In this document: positions 7,516 through 15,517 of the stretch, piece by piece
Position numbering within the stretch: the first letter of the stretch is position 1
Layout of the letters: every line of letters begins with the position of its first letter
Assembly: GCA_002731735.1 (NCBI GenBank)
Contig: PCCM01000084.1
Location: 1-16,631, forward strand
Source: Gemmatimonadota bacterium
GTDB lineage: Bacteria; Gemmatimonadota; Gemmatimonadetes; Longimicrobiales; Gaopeijiaceae
DNA length: 16,631 nucleotides
Reading direction: 5' to 3'
Notes under the pieces: model-generated
Told to the model about the DNA's origin: nothing
What the model saw: the letters and a program-made list of their open reading frames with translations, nothing else
Databases searched by the model: none
Translations under genes and position numbers: made by a program

Positions 7516-8823
7516 CTACCGTTTCTCCATGGGGACGAAGTCGCGCTCAGCGCTCCCCATGAAAATCTGCCTGGGGCGGGCGATACTCAGCTCAGGGTCT
7601 TCCATGAGTTCATCCCACTGCGCCAACCACCCCACGCTCCTCGGAATCGCGAAGAGCACGGGGAACATCTCGACCGGAAACTGCAGCGCCTCGTAGATGA
7701 GGCCCGAGTAGAAATCGACGTTCGGATACAAGTTTCGGGAGACGAAGAAGTCGTCCTGGAGTGCGATCTTCTCCAACTCAAGAGCGATGTCGAGAAGAGG
7801 GTTTCGGCCCGTGACCTCGAAAACCTCGTCAGCAGCCTTCTTGATGATGCTCGCGCGGGGATCATACGCCTTGTAGACCCGATGCCCGAAGCCCATCAGA
7901 CGTTCCTCCTTGCGCTTCACCCCCTCGATGAACGTAGGAATGTTGTCCATCGTTCCGATCCTTTGGAGCATCTTCAAGACCGCCTCGTTGGCACCCCCAT
8001 GGAGCGGCCCGAAGAGTGCCCCCATCGCTCCGGAGAGAGCGGAGTAGGGGCCTGCCTCGCTGCTCCCGATGACGCGCATCGCCGTGGTCGAGCAATTCTG
8101 CTCGTGGTCCGCATGGAGGATGAACAGTATGTCCAGCGCACGCTCCACGGCCGGATTCACCTTGTACTTATCCCCCCCGATGCGGAACAGCATGTTGAGA
8201 AAGTTGGCCGCGTACGAAAGCTCGTTCGCGGGATACACGGGTGAGAGGCCCTGATGATGTCGGTACGTGAACGCCGCCAGCGTCGGCATCTTCGCCACAA
8301 GCCGGTGGATTTGGAGCCGCCGGTTTTCCGCGTCATGCACATCACGCGCTCCGGGGTAGAACGTTCCGAGCGCGGCTACGCTGCTGATTAACATGCTCAT
8401 GGCGTGCGCGTCGTACCGGAAGCCGTTCATGACCATGCGGATATTCTCGTGTACGTACGTATGGTACGTGATCTCGTGCTCGAATTCGTCCAGTTCGGAC
8501 TGGGTCGGCAGTTCTCCGTTCAGGAGCAGATACGCGACCTCGAGGAAGGTGCTGCGTTCCGCAAGCTGCTCGATCGGATATCCGCGGTACCGAAGAATCC
8601 CTTTCCCCCCGTCGATGTAGGTGATCGTACTGCGGGTCGAAGCCGTGTTCTTGAACCCGGGATCGTACGACATCATTCCGAAATCGCCGTCGTCGACCTT
8701 GATCTGCCGGAGATCCATGGCGCGGATGACATCACCCTCGTGGATGTCGACCTCGTACTCGCGCCCAGTCCGGTTGTCCCGAATCGTCAGGCTATCCTTC
8801 CCCCCACTCCCGTTTTCAGTCAT
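7516..8823 (-). CDS. gltA: Citrate synthase
   Basis: Condenses acetyl-CoA and oxaloacetate to citrate, the entry step of the TCA cycle, in the cytoplasm. 435 residues from the ATG at 8823, which follows GGAGAGG by 2 nt. A longer in-frame form reaching 8862 lacks such a site. The N-terminal beta-domain (about 1-60, including DVIRAMDLRQIKV and MSYDPGFKNTAS) is characteristic of the larger hexameric, NADH-sensitive type II enzymes of Gram-negative bacteria. Catalytic residues by family comparison are H275 (FGPLHGGANE), H314 (LMGFGHRVYK) and D370 (YPNVDFYSG). ILHADHEQNCST (235-246) is also typical. It may be co-transcribed with the MBL hydrolase downstream; the tRNA-Leu gene lies 244 nt upstream on the same strand. 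Gene intact; product assignment is secure. Confidence 0.97.
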   Translation of the reverse strand: MTENGSGGKDSLTIRDNRTGREYEVDIHEGDVIRAMDLRQIKVDDGDFGMMSYDPGFKNTASTRSTITYIDGGKGILRYRGYPIEQLAERSTFLEVAYLLLNGELPTQSELDEFEHEITYHTYVHENIRMVMNGFRYDAHAMSMLISSVAALGTFYPGARDVHDAENRRLQIHRLVAKMPTLAAFTYRHHQGLSPVYPANELSYAANFLNMLFRIGGDKYKVNPAVERALDILFILHADHEQNCSTTAMRVIGSSEAGPYSALSGAMGALFGPLHGGANEAVLKMLQRIGTMDNIPTFIEGVKRKEERLMGFGHRVYKAYDPRASIIKKAADEVFEVTGRNPLLDIALELEKIALQDDFFVSRNLYPNVDFYSGLIYEALQFPVEMFPVLFAIPRSVGWLAQWDELMEDPELSIARPRQIFMGSAERDFVPMEKR

Positions 8824-8912
8824 TTCCTCTCCGTTAACCCACACCGCCCGTGCACGCCTCAAACCCGATCGGACAGGGTCTGAAACGGAGGTGCTCCCGA
8901 GCCTAGACAGAG

Positions 8913-8923
8913 CTTAATTTAAG
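8913..8923. promoter_or_regulatory. AT-rich perfect palindrome upstream of gltA
   Basis: CTTAATTTAAG is a perfect 5-1-5 palindrome in an otherwise GC-rich leader, about 90 nt before the gltA ATG. On the minus strand TAAATT within it could be a weak -10 element. It may be a promoter or protein-binding site, but an AT-rich coincidence cannot be ruled out. Confidence 0.25.
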
Positions 8924-9067
8924 GGATTCCGGGTCGCTGATGAAGTGCGCGCGGAAGCACCGTCAACCCCGAGCACGTGCCGGGAAAGCCGTGTGGCGGG
9001 TAAGGCGCGTGGCAGGATTAGTCACGGATCCGACATCGTACCAACGTGAAAAACCGCTAGAAGGGAG

Positions 9068-9151
9068 TGCCGGGAGCGGGACTCGAACCCGCAAGGGCCT
9101 AAGCCCGCCGGATTTTGAGTCCGGTGCGTCTACCAATTCCACCATCCCGGC
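9068..9151 (-). tRNA. tRNA-Leu, anticodon CAA
   Basis: An 84-nt class II tRNA that decodes UUG. The acceptor stem GCCGGGA pairs with TCCCGGC, and the discriminator base is A. The D-arm contains TGGTAGACGC. The anticodon stem CCGGA/TCCGG holds the loop CTCAAAA, giving anticodon CAA. A long variable arm (CGGGCTTAGGCCCTTG region) precedes the T-arm GCGGGTTCGAGTCCCGC. The 3' CCA is not encoded (ACT follows). The long variable arm and A discriminator are as expected for leucine. It stands alone between gltA and the plug-like lipoprotein gene. Confidence 0.97.
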
Positions 9152-9253
9152 GGATGCTGAATAGTGCGTCTAGTGGCGTAGAATTTAACGTTCACGGACT
9201 ACACCCAAAAGTGCCCCCGAGACTCGATCGGCAAGTCCGCGGCTATGGCTTCT

Positions 9254-9688
9254 TCAACGGCCCACCAACGTCACTTCGATCATCCCACCACCATAGTCAG
9301 CGCCGTACTTGCGGTTGGCGTCGTTGGGCGCGAGGAAACGCATGGATTCCACGTCAACAGCACGCAATCGGGCGAGCTCACGGAATTCGCCGCCTAGATT
9401 TTGGTCACCACGGGCTCCATCGACGATGACTCGCGCATAAGCGCCGCTGCCGCTTCTATCGACGCGTAGCCAGCGGCGGTTGAACTGCTGGACGGCCTCC
9501 AGAGCGGTTCGGCCAGCGTAGTTCTCGAACTGGGCCCTGACCATGAGGGTCGAGGTCCCCCCGGTCGCGGTCGCGGCCTCCGTCTGGCTAAGTTCTGCCC
9601 CGCCCACATTTCCTGACGAAGAACAAGCGGAGACGACGGGGCCCAGGGCAAGGACTAGAGTAAGCGTTAAGAAGTGACGGCAAGACAT
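9254..9688 (-). CDS. Putative lipoprotein with TonB-plug-like C-terminal half
   Basis: 144 residues from the ATG at 9688, which lies 6 nt after GGAGG. The N-terminus is a lipoprotein signal with lipobox VSAC (C22), so the protein is probably anchored to a membrane facing the periplasm or the cell surface. A Ser/Thr/Ala-rich linker runs to about residue 48. The rest, TALEAVQQFNRRWL, ARVIVDG, AVDVESMRFLAPNDANRKYG and GGGMIEVTL, resembles the plug domain of TonB-dependent receptors (VDG ... I..I.VL...DA..YG....GGVI.VTT). Similar short plug-like lipoproteins without a barrel are, from memory, numerous in Gemmatimonadota. No function is known. It is transcribed away from the membrane protein and symporter genes, from a region with a notable dyad. 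Family call moderate; function unassigned. Confidence 0.8.
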   Translation of the reverse strand: MSCRHFLTLTLVLALGPVVSACSSSGNVGGAELSQTEAATATGGTSTLMVRAQFENYAGRTALEAVQQFNRRWLRVDRSGSGAYARVIVDGARGDQNLGGEFRELARLRAVDVESMRFLAPNDANRKYGADYGGGMIEVTLVGR

Positions 9689-9728
9689 GGGGGGCCTCCA
9701 CCCTCGGATGTGATGTCCAACTACGTAT

Positions 9729-9760
9729 CCTATACCGGATCAGGGATCCGCTCTTGTCAA
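9729..9760 (-). promoter_or_regulatory. Candidate promoter with MerR-like long spacer and dyad
   Basis: On the minus strand a perfect TTGACA (9755-9760) and TATAGG (9729-9734) are 20 bp apart. The spacer contains a perfect inverted repeat, CGGATC-CCT-GATCCG (9736-9750). Promoters controlled by MerR-family activators have 19-20 bp spacers with a dyad between the two boxes, and this layout matches. TATAGG lies about 40 nt before the plug-like lipoprotein ATG. No MerR gene is in the window. It could also be an ordinary repressor operator or chance. Confidence 0.45.
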
Positions 9761-9874
9761 GTGCGAGCAGTATCCGACTGCACCCAGAACTGGTAGAATC
9801 CCGAGGGTACTCCCCGGCTCTTTGGTGGCGTTGACCGCCGAAGAGGGCGAGTAGACTGCTTTCGAGGCACATTG

Positions 9875-10258
9875 ATGGGGCAAGATTGGCCTCTGGAACG
9901 TGTGGCGAAGTTCCGACAAGCGGGCTTCGTCTACCTGCACGTAGCCATCCTCTATGAGGCGGCGGTATACGCGATGCTCGGGGCGGGCGCCCTGCCCGCA
10001 CGCTTTGGCCCGCCCGTGGTGTGGCTCATCGGCGGCGGCGCAGTGGCGGCGTTCGGATTTGTCGGCCTCTACCATTGGCGTAACGTCTGGTTCGCTCGGA
10101 TCCTATGGGCGTTGAATGCCGCGCGCACGCCTTCGTTGATCGGAGGAGCCTTTTTCGCGGCACCCGAGAGGGTGACGCCCTCAACGTTCTATCTCACGGC
10201 GCTGGTCGTCGTGGTCATCAACCTCTGGATGCTCGCACGCGCCGGATGGGACTTGTGA
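9875..10258 (+). CDS. Small polytopic membrane protein, function unknown
   Basis: 127 residues from an ATG at 9875 preceded by CGAGG about 8 nt upstream. I do not recognise a named family. Hydrophobic segments at about 17-38, 47-66 and 104-122 are clear membrane spans, and 72-95 (WFARILWALNAARTPSLIGG) is a weaker fourth. The N-terminus MGQDWPLERVAKFRQ is short and charged, and no signal cleavage site is evident. GLYHWRNVWFARILWALNAA contains aromatic and Arg residues conserved-looking enough for a structural role. The symporter gene begins 16 nt after its stop, so the two are probably co-transcribed and the protein could be an accessory subunit. It is not like the two-TM DUF485/DUF4212 partners of acetate or solute symporters. 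The functional link is inferred from position only. Confidence 0.75.
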   Translation: MGQDWPLERVAKFRQAGFVYLHVAILYEAAVYAMLGAGALPARFGPPVVWLIGGGAVAAFGFVGLYHWRNVWFARILWALNAARTPSLIGGAFFAAPERVTPSTFYLTALVVVVINLWMLARAGWDL

Positions 10259-10274
10259 TCGGTATAGAACACTA

Positions 10275-12071
10275 ATGCAGCTCTCGGCGCTCGACTGGTG
10301 GGTTCTGGCGTTGTACGGAGTCACAATCCTCAGCGTGGGATTGGCCTTTGCCCGTCGGGCGGGACGGGGGACGGAGGAGTACTTCCTCGCGGGCCGCTCC
10401 ATGCCTTGGTGGTTGATCGGCACGTCCATGGTGGCCACGACCTTCTCGGCCGACACGCCCAACCTGGTGACCGATCTCGTGCGCACCGGCGGCGTCAGCC
10501 AGAACTGGGTTTGGTGGGCATTCGTCATCACCGGAATGTGCACGGTGTTCTTCTATGCCAAGCTCTGGCGGCGCTCGGGAGTACTCACGGACATCGGATT
10601 CTACGAGCTGCGGTACTCCGGGCGGTCCGCAGCCTTTCTGAGAGGGTTCCGCGCGGTCTATCTCGGCGTGTTCTTCAACGTGATGATCATGGCTACCGTG
10701 ACCTTGGCGGCCATCAAGATCGGTGGGGTTCTGCTGGGCGTCGGCCCGTATACGGTGGTTCTTGTCGCCGGCACAGCCACCGTGCTCTATTCCGCCACTT
10801 CGGGTCTCTGGGGCGTCCTGGTCACGGACCTGCTCCTTTTCAGTGTCTCGATGATCGGTTCCGTAGCTGCCGCGATCTACGCCCTCCGGCTCCCCGAGGT
10901 GGGAGGGTTATCGGGACTGATGGCCCACGCCAACGTCACGGACAAGCTCTCATTTCTGCCTGACTTCTCGGATCCGACGACGGCGGCCGCCGTCTTCATC
11001 GTACCGATCGCCGTGCAGTGGTGGAGCACCTGGTACCCGGGAGCCGAGCCCGGCGGTGGTGGATACGTAGCCCAGCGTATGCTGGCGGCGAAGGACGAGA
11101 AGAACGCAATGCAGGCCACGCTCTGGTTCAGTGTGGCGCACTACGCGATTCGCCCCTGGCCATGGATCTTGGTCGGCCTGGCATCGCTAATCGTGTATCC
11201 GACTCTGGGTGACCTCACCGCCGCGTTTCCGAATGTCGATCCCTCCATCATCGGGAACGACCTGGCCTATCCAGCCATGCTCGTGTTCCTCCCAGCAGGC
11301 CTGCTCGGCCTGGTCGTGGCCTCCCTCGCAGCCGCATACATGTCGACGATCAGCACGCACCTGAATTGGGGGGCTTCCTACGTCGTGGACGATGTATACC
11401 GCCGCTTCGTGGCGCCGGATCGGGAGGAAAGAGACTACGTGAAGGTGGCCCGGGTCTCGACGGTCGCGCTCATCGTACTTTCCTCCTTCGTCGGCCTTCA
11501 GTTGGAAACGGCGATGCAGGCGTTTCAGATCCTCCTTCAGATCGGTGCGGGAACGGGGTTGGTGTTTTTGCTTCGCTGGTTCTGGTGGCGCATCAACACG
11601 TGGAGCGAGATCTCGGCGATGGTGATCTCGTTCTTGGTCGCCGTGTATTTCGGGTTCTTGCACACGCCGCTCGGTTTCACGAAGTGGGATCCATCGGCGG
11701 AGCTCGTGGTGGGTGTCGCCGTGACGACCGTGGGTTGGCTCGTGGTCACGTTCCTCACACCCCCGGTGGACACCGAAACGCTGAAGGACTTCCACACCAG
11801 GATCCAGCCGCTCGGAAAGGGATGGGAGGCGGTTGTGCCCCGCAAGCGCGGGCCGGCACAGGACGGCGACGTGGACACCGGCCAGGGCGGCGAGCTTGCT
11901 GCGGGCCTGCTCTCTTGGTTTCTGGGTTGCGTGATGGTGTACGCCGCACTCTTTGGCACGGGTTTCCTGCTGTACGGAAATATGGTGTGGGGACTTGCCG
12001 GGCTGATCTTGGCCGCCGTGGCGGGGTGGGGCGTGCTGAAACTGCTGCCCAGGGTCGGCTTCCTGACCTAG
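10275..12071 (+). CDS. Sodium:solute symporter (SSS family)
   Basis: Inner-membrane transporter of the solute:sodium symporter family (LeuT fold), 598 residues, about 13 or more predicted spans. YFLAGRSMPWWLIGTSM (36-52) and ATTFSADTPNLVTDLVR (54-70) form the family's first core helix region. AAYMSTISTHLNWGASYVVD (353-372) matches the TM8 segment that in Vibrio SGLT supplies the Na2-site serines. S357 and T358 occupy those positions, so sodium coupling is likely. The C-terminal part (about 500-540) is a hydrophilic cytoplasmic loop, followed by two more spans (about 541-590). No ribosome site is obvious at the ATG, consistent with coupling to the membrane protein gene 16 nt upstream. The carried solute (sugar, amino acid, nucleoside or organic acid) cannot be told from the sequence. 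acnA follows 147 nt later behind its own likely promoter. Confidence 0.93.
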   Translation: MQLSALDWWVLALYGVTILSVGLAFARRAGRGTEEYFLAGRSMPWWLIGTSMVATTFSADTPNLVTDLVRTGGVSQNWVWWAFVITGMCTVFFYAKLWRRSGVLTDIGFYELRYSGRSAAFLRGFRAVYLGVFFNVMIMATVTLAAIKIGGVLLGVGPYTVVLVAGTATVLYSATSGLWGVLVTDLLLFSVSMIGSVAAAIYALRLPEVGGLSGLMAHANVTDKLSFLPDFSDPTTAAAVFIVPIAVQWWSTWYPGAEPGGGGYVAQRMLAAKDEKNAMQATLWFSVAHYAIRPWPWILVGLASLIVYPTLGDLTAAFPNVDPSIIGNDLAYPAMLVFLPAGLLGLVVASLAAAYMSTISTHLNWGASYVVDDVYRRFVAPDREERDYVKVARVSTVALIVLSSFVGLQLETAMQAFQILLQIGAGTGLVFLLRWFWWRINTWSEISAMVISFLVAVYFGFLHTPLGFTKWDPSAELVVGVAVTTVGWLVVTFLTPPVDTETLKDFHTRIQPLGKGWEAVVPRKRGPAQDGDVDTGQGGELAAGLLSWFLGCVMVYAALFGTGFLLYGNMVWGLAGLILAAVAGWGVLKLLPRVGFLT

Positions 12072-12148
12072 GGGGTGATCGCAAGGAGGGGCCGGGCGTA
12101 CCCCGCTTGGGGCGGCGCCTGGTGAGTCGCCCTGGTGTTGCACGCCGT

Positions 12149-12160
12149 ATTATGATTCAT
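12149..12160 (+). promoter_or_regulatory. Candidate acnA -10 region
   Basis: TATTATGATTCA holds overlapping -10-like boxes (TATTAT, TATGAT), with no good -35 at 17 bp. A start of transcription near 12163 would leave a leader of about 56 nt to the chosen acnA ATG. The octamer TATGATTC (12151-12158) is shared with the dnaE2 upstream region (1267-1274). Confidence 0.35.
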
Positions 12161-12218
12161 CGCGCGGCACGTGAACCAAGGCCAAAGAACGAACGGCGAC
12201 GAGTCAACACGAGGTTCT

Positions 12219-14924
12219 ATGGGTAACGATCCATTTGGTGCACTCTCCAAACTCGACCTGATGGAGGGCTCCACGTCGTTTTACAGCCTTTCGACCCTCG
12301 AGGCATCCGGCGTAGCCGACTTGGACCGCCTGCCGTTTTCGATACGTATCCTCCTAGAGAACGCCCTCCGGCATTCGGGTGGACCGTACGTGGAGGAAGA
12401 TCACGTGCAGGCCATAGCCGCGTGGAGCCCCACCAACGCGGGGGCGGACGTCCCGTTCATGCCATCGCGCGTCGTTCTTCAGGACTTCACCGGCGTTCCT
12501 GCGGTCGTCGATCTGGCCGCCATGCGGGATGGGCTCAAAGCGCTGGGCGGTGATCCCAACCGGATCAATCCAGTGGTGCCAGCCGACCTGGTCATCGATC
12601 ATTCTGTGCAGGTCGATTTTTTCGGCACTCCCGAGGCGTACCGGCAGAACGTGGAACGTGAGTTCGAGCGAAATAGGGAGCGCTATGCCCTTCTGCGTTG
12701 GGCGCAGCACGCGTTCGAGGACTTCCGGGTAGTTCCCCCGGGCACGGGCATCGTCCATCAAGTCAACCTCGAGTACTTGGCCTCTGTGATACATCGCAGG
12801 ACGGAAAACGGCATGTCCGTCGCCTACCCCGATACGTTGGTGGGCACGGATTCCCACACCACCATGATCAACGGCCTCGGAGTGGTGGGGTGGGGTGTAG
12901 GAGGGATCGAGGCCGAAGCGGTTCTCACCGGTCAGCCCTACTACATGCTCCTCCCCGAGGTGGTCGGTGTGAAGTTCACCGGAGAGCTGGGAGAGGGAGC
13001 CACAGCCACTGACTTGGTCCTTCATATAGTGCAGATGCTGCGCGCCCACGGAGTGGTCGGCCGGTTCGTCGAATACTTCGGACCTGGGCTATCGAATCTG
13101 ACGCTGCCGGATCGAGCCACGCTGGCCAACATGTCTCCTGAGTATGGCGCGACCATCGGTTTCTTCCCCGTGGACGACGAGACTCTGGCCTACTTGAGCG
13201 GTTCGGGCCGAAGCGCCGAGGTCGTAGAGCGCGTCGAAAGGATCAGCAAGGAACAGCGCCTTTTCCGTACCGACGAGACCCCGGACCCCGAGTTCACCGA
13301 GATCCTCCACATGGATTTGGGCACGGTCGAGCCGAGTTTGGCGGGACCCAAACGGCCTCAGGATCGGATCGCTATGGGGGACCTTCCGCAAGCGTTCTCG
13401 AGAGACCTTCCGGCTTTGGCGCCCTCCGGATTCTTAGTAAACGGCGACGGCTCACGTACCGTGCAAGTGGACCTCGACGGGGAGACGTGTGAGCTCGGAG
13501 ACGGAAGTATCGTAATCGCGGCAATCACGAGCTGCACGAACACATCGAACCCGTCGGTCATGGTGGGTGCGGGACTACTGGCCAAGAAGGCCGTGGAACT
13601 CGGGCTCCAGGTCAAGCCGTGGGTCAAATCGAGCATGGCGCCGGGCTCAAAGGTCGTCACCGACTACCTGGAGGCATCCGGCCTCATGGAGTATCTCGAT
13701 CAACTCCGATTCGGAGTGGTCGGGTACGGGTGTACGACCTGCATCGGGAATTCGGGTCCCCTCGCTGAGCCAGTCAGTGAGGCCATTCGAGACCAGGGTC
13801 TCGTGGTCGCGGCCGTGCTCTCGGGAAATCGGAATTTCGAGGCACGTATCCACCCTGAAATCCGCGCCAACTATCTCGCGTCTCCCATACTCGTGGTGGC
13901 GTACGCCCTGGCGGGTCGAGTGGACATCGACTGGGAAACCGAGCCACTGGGCCAGGGTGTCGACGGGCCGGTCTACCTTCGGGACATCTGGCCCGGCTCG
14001 GACGTGATCCGGGAGACCGTCCAGCAAGCCCTAGTACCCGAAATGTATGAGCGGCGCTACGCCGAAGTCTTCGAGGGAAACGACTTGTGGCAGGCCCTTC
14101 CCCTCCCCTCGGACGACGACAACCTGTACGACTGGGAGGAGGACTCCACATACATCCGTAATCCTCCGTTCTTCCAGTCGATGTCCCAGGGCATCGGGGA
14201 GCTCGAAGACATCGAGGGTGCCCGTGTCCTTGGCATGTTCGGGCAAACCACGACCACGGACCACATCTCACCGGCGGGCGCCATCCCGAAGGACGAACCC
14301 GCGGGGGTGTACCTTCAGGAGCGAGGCGTGAAACCGTGGCAGTTCAACACCTTCGGATCCAGGCGCGGCAATCACGAGGTGATGATTCGGGGCACGTTTG
14401 GCAACGTGCGCATCCGCAACCTGATGCTCGACGACCGGGAGGGGGGCTACACGGTCCACGTGCCGAGTGGAGACGAGTTGAGCATCTACGATGCCGCCAT
14501 GCGGTACGAGTCTGAGGGAACACCCCTGATCGTTCTCGCCGGCCGGGAGTACGGGACCGGTAGCTCGCGGGATTGGGCCGCAAAGGGGACCCTATTGCTT
14601 GGGGTCAAAGCCGTGATCGCGGAGAGCTACGAACGCATCCACCGGAGCAACCTGGTAGGCATGGGTGTGCTGCCCCTTCAGTTCGAAGAAGGCGACACGC
14701 CCCAATCGCTGGGTCTGACCGGACGCGAGACGTTCGACATCCTGGGCATATCGGAGGCACTGGCGCCTCACGCCCGCCTGACCGTCGTTGCACGTACCGA
14801 TGACGGACATGAGACCAGTTTTTCGACCGTCGCTCGCCTCGATTCAGCGGTGGACGTCGAGTACTACCGAAACGGCGGCATCCTGCACACGGTACTTCGG
14901 AGGATCGCCTCCGGCGAGATGTAA
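12219..14924 (+). CDS. acnA: Aconitate hydratase A
   Basis: Interconverts citrate and isocitrate through cis-aconitate in the cytoplasm, using a [4Fe-4S] cluster. 901 residues from the ATG at 12219, with GAGG 4 nt upstream. An upstream GTG at 12171 would add 16 residues but has no ribosome site and lies almost at the probable transcript start. Cluster ligands are C439 (AITSCTNTSNPSVM), C505 and C508 (GYGCTTCIGNSGPL). Substrate-binding motifs include VGTDSHTTMINGLGVVGWGV (208-227), SSMAPGSKVV (471-480), TTTTDHISPAG (677-687), FNTFGSRRGNHEVMIRGTF (709-727) and the swivel-domain GTGSSRDWAAKG (779-790), which carries the catalytic Ser. Length and domain order fit the AcnA/IRP-type enzyme, not AcnB. 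IRP-like RNA binding of the apo form is possible but not shown. It converges on the 184-aa gene, with 13 nt between stops. Confidence 0.97.
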   Translation: MGNDPFGALSKLDLMEGSTSFYSLSTLEASGVADLDRLPFSIRILLENALRHSGGPYVEEDHVQAIAAWSPTNAGADVPFMPSRVVLQDFTGVPAVVDLAAMRDGLKALGGDPNRINPVVPADLVIDHSVQVDFFGTPEAYRQNVEREFERNRERYALLRWAQHAFEDFRVVPPGTGIVHQVNLEYLASVIHRRTENGMSVAYPDTLVGTDSHTTMINGLGVVGWGVGGIEAEAVLTGQPYYMLLPEVVGVKFTGELGEGATATDLVLHIVQMLRAHGVVGRFVEYFGPGLSNLTLPDRATLANMSPEYGATIGFFPVDDETLAYLSGSGRSAEVVERVERISKEQRLFRTDETPDPEFTEILHMDLGTVEPSLAGPKRPQDRIAMGDLPQAFSRDLPALAPSGFLVNGDGSRTVQVDLDGETCELGDGSIVIAAITSCTNTSNPSVMVGAGLLAKKAVELGLQVKPWVKSSMAPGSKVVTDYLEASGLMEYLDQLRFGVVGYGCTTCIGNSGPLAEPVSEAIRDQGLVVAAVLSGNRNFEARIHPEIRANYLASPILVVAYALAGRVDIDWETEPLGQGVDGPVYLRDIWPGSDVIRETVQQALVPEMYERRYAEVFEGNDLWQALPLPSDDDNLYDWEEDSTYIRNPPFFQSMSQGIGELEDIEGARVLGMFGQTTTTDHISPAGAIPKDEPAGVYLQERGVKPWQFNTFGSRRGNHEVMIRGTFGNVRIRNLMLDDREGGYTVHVPSGDELSIYDAAMRYESEGTPLIVLAGREYGTGSSRDWAAKGTLLLGVKAVIAESYERIHRSNLVGMGVLPLQFEEGDTPQSLGLTGRETFDILGISEALAPHARLTVVARTDDGHETSFSTVARLDSAVDVEYYRNGGILHTVLRRIASGEM

Positions 14925-14937
14925 GACGGGGGAGGGG

Positions 14938-15492
14938 CTAGAACTGAGGCTTCCAGCCCGGGTCTCGTAGTACCACCGGAGGACTCAGCACCTCGGCCAG
15001 AATGATGGCCTCCCGGAGGGAGTTCTTGGCACCACCCTTGACCCCCGAGAGCAGATCCCTCCGTTTCTGAGCGCGGCGAAGCTCTTTCTGCGGCCTGCCC
15101 GCCAATTCAGGGGAATGGAGCACAAACTCGTGTGGCCGCTTGGCGGGGACGGGACGGGACGGGACGGCGACCTCGGTATGCTTCTCGTGGAGGATCGCGT
15201 CGGCATCGACGGTGGCCGGACCACGAACGGGGTCTGCCTCACGCCCCGGCACCTCCCCGCGGGCCAAGGTGGCGATCTCTTCCCAGACATCCTTCAGCGC
15301 CACCGACTCAGGCGACTCGGCCGCCTCACCCAGATCGTCTTCCGCCCCCTGGAGCCGGTTCCGCTCAAGGAGACTCTCTGGGAGATGCTCTGAACTCTGC
15401 GCTTGTTTCCGCCGCTTCCGGGCGGCCCCGTCCATCATCGTAACGATGACGAAAAAGGCGATGACCAGAAACTGGATCAGCCCGTCATCCAT
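14938..15492 (-). CDS. Hypothetical one-TM protein downstream of floA
   Basis: 184 residues from the ATG at 15492, with AGGAAG 6 nt upstream. A TTG at 15507 is a less likely start. Residues 4-20 (GLIQFLVIAFFVIVTMM) are a single membrane span, followed by ARKRRKQ. By the positive-inside rule the rest should be cytoplasmic. The body is charged and probably partly disordered (31-120). The C-terminus AIILAEVLSPPVVLRDP (163-179) looks like the conserved tail of many small hypothetical membrane proteins, often ending in EILGPPxALR. I know no function for them. The start lies 25 nt after the floA stop, so the two form a probable operon and the product might work with the flotillin at the membrane; this is inference. 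The gene contains a pentanucleotide repeat at about codons 109-116. Confidence 0.75.
   Translation of the reverse strand: MDDGLIQFLVIAFFVIVTMMDGAARKRRKQAQSSEHLPESLLERNRLQGAEDDLGEAAESPESVALKDVWEEIATLARGEVPGREADPVRGPATVDADAILHEKHTEVAVPSRPVPAKRPHEFVLHSPELAGRPQKELRRAQKRRDLLSGVKGGAKNSLREAIILAEVLSPPVVLRDPGWKPQF
15146..15165 (+). repeat. (GGGAC)4 pentanucleotide repeat and G-quadruplex motif
   Basis: Four perfect tandem GGGAC units on the plus strand give four G3 tracts with 2-nt loops, the canonical G-quadruplex pattern. On the minus strand it is GTCCC repeated inside the coding sequence of the 184-aa protein (VPSRPVP region). A gain or loss of one unit would shift the reading frame. Confidence 0.85.
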
Positions 15493-15517
15493 GAGCGTCT
15501 TCCTCAATCATCCGCAT

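Noticed and set aside
7141..8244. 367-codon plus-strand open frame antisense to the MBL hydrolase and gltA
   Set aside because: It lies opposite two secure genes, has no ribosome site or recognisable domain, and its composition is that of a complementary frame in GC-rich DNA.
12072..12130. Hairpin CCCC-GCTT-GGGG after the symporter as a terminator
   Set aside because: The stem is only 4 bp and no T-run follows. No convincing intrinsic terminator was seen anywhere in the window.
11187..12143. 318-codon minus-strand open frame opposite the symporter
   Set aside because: Rich in His, Gln, Arg and Pro with no family resemblance; a shadow of the symporter codon bias.
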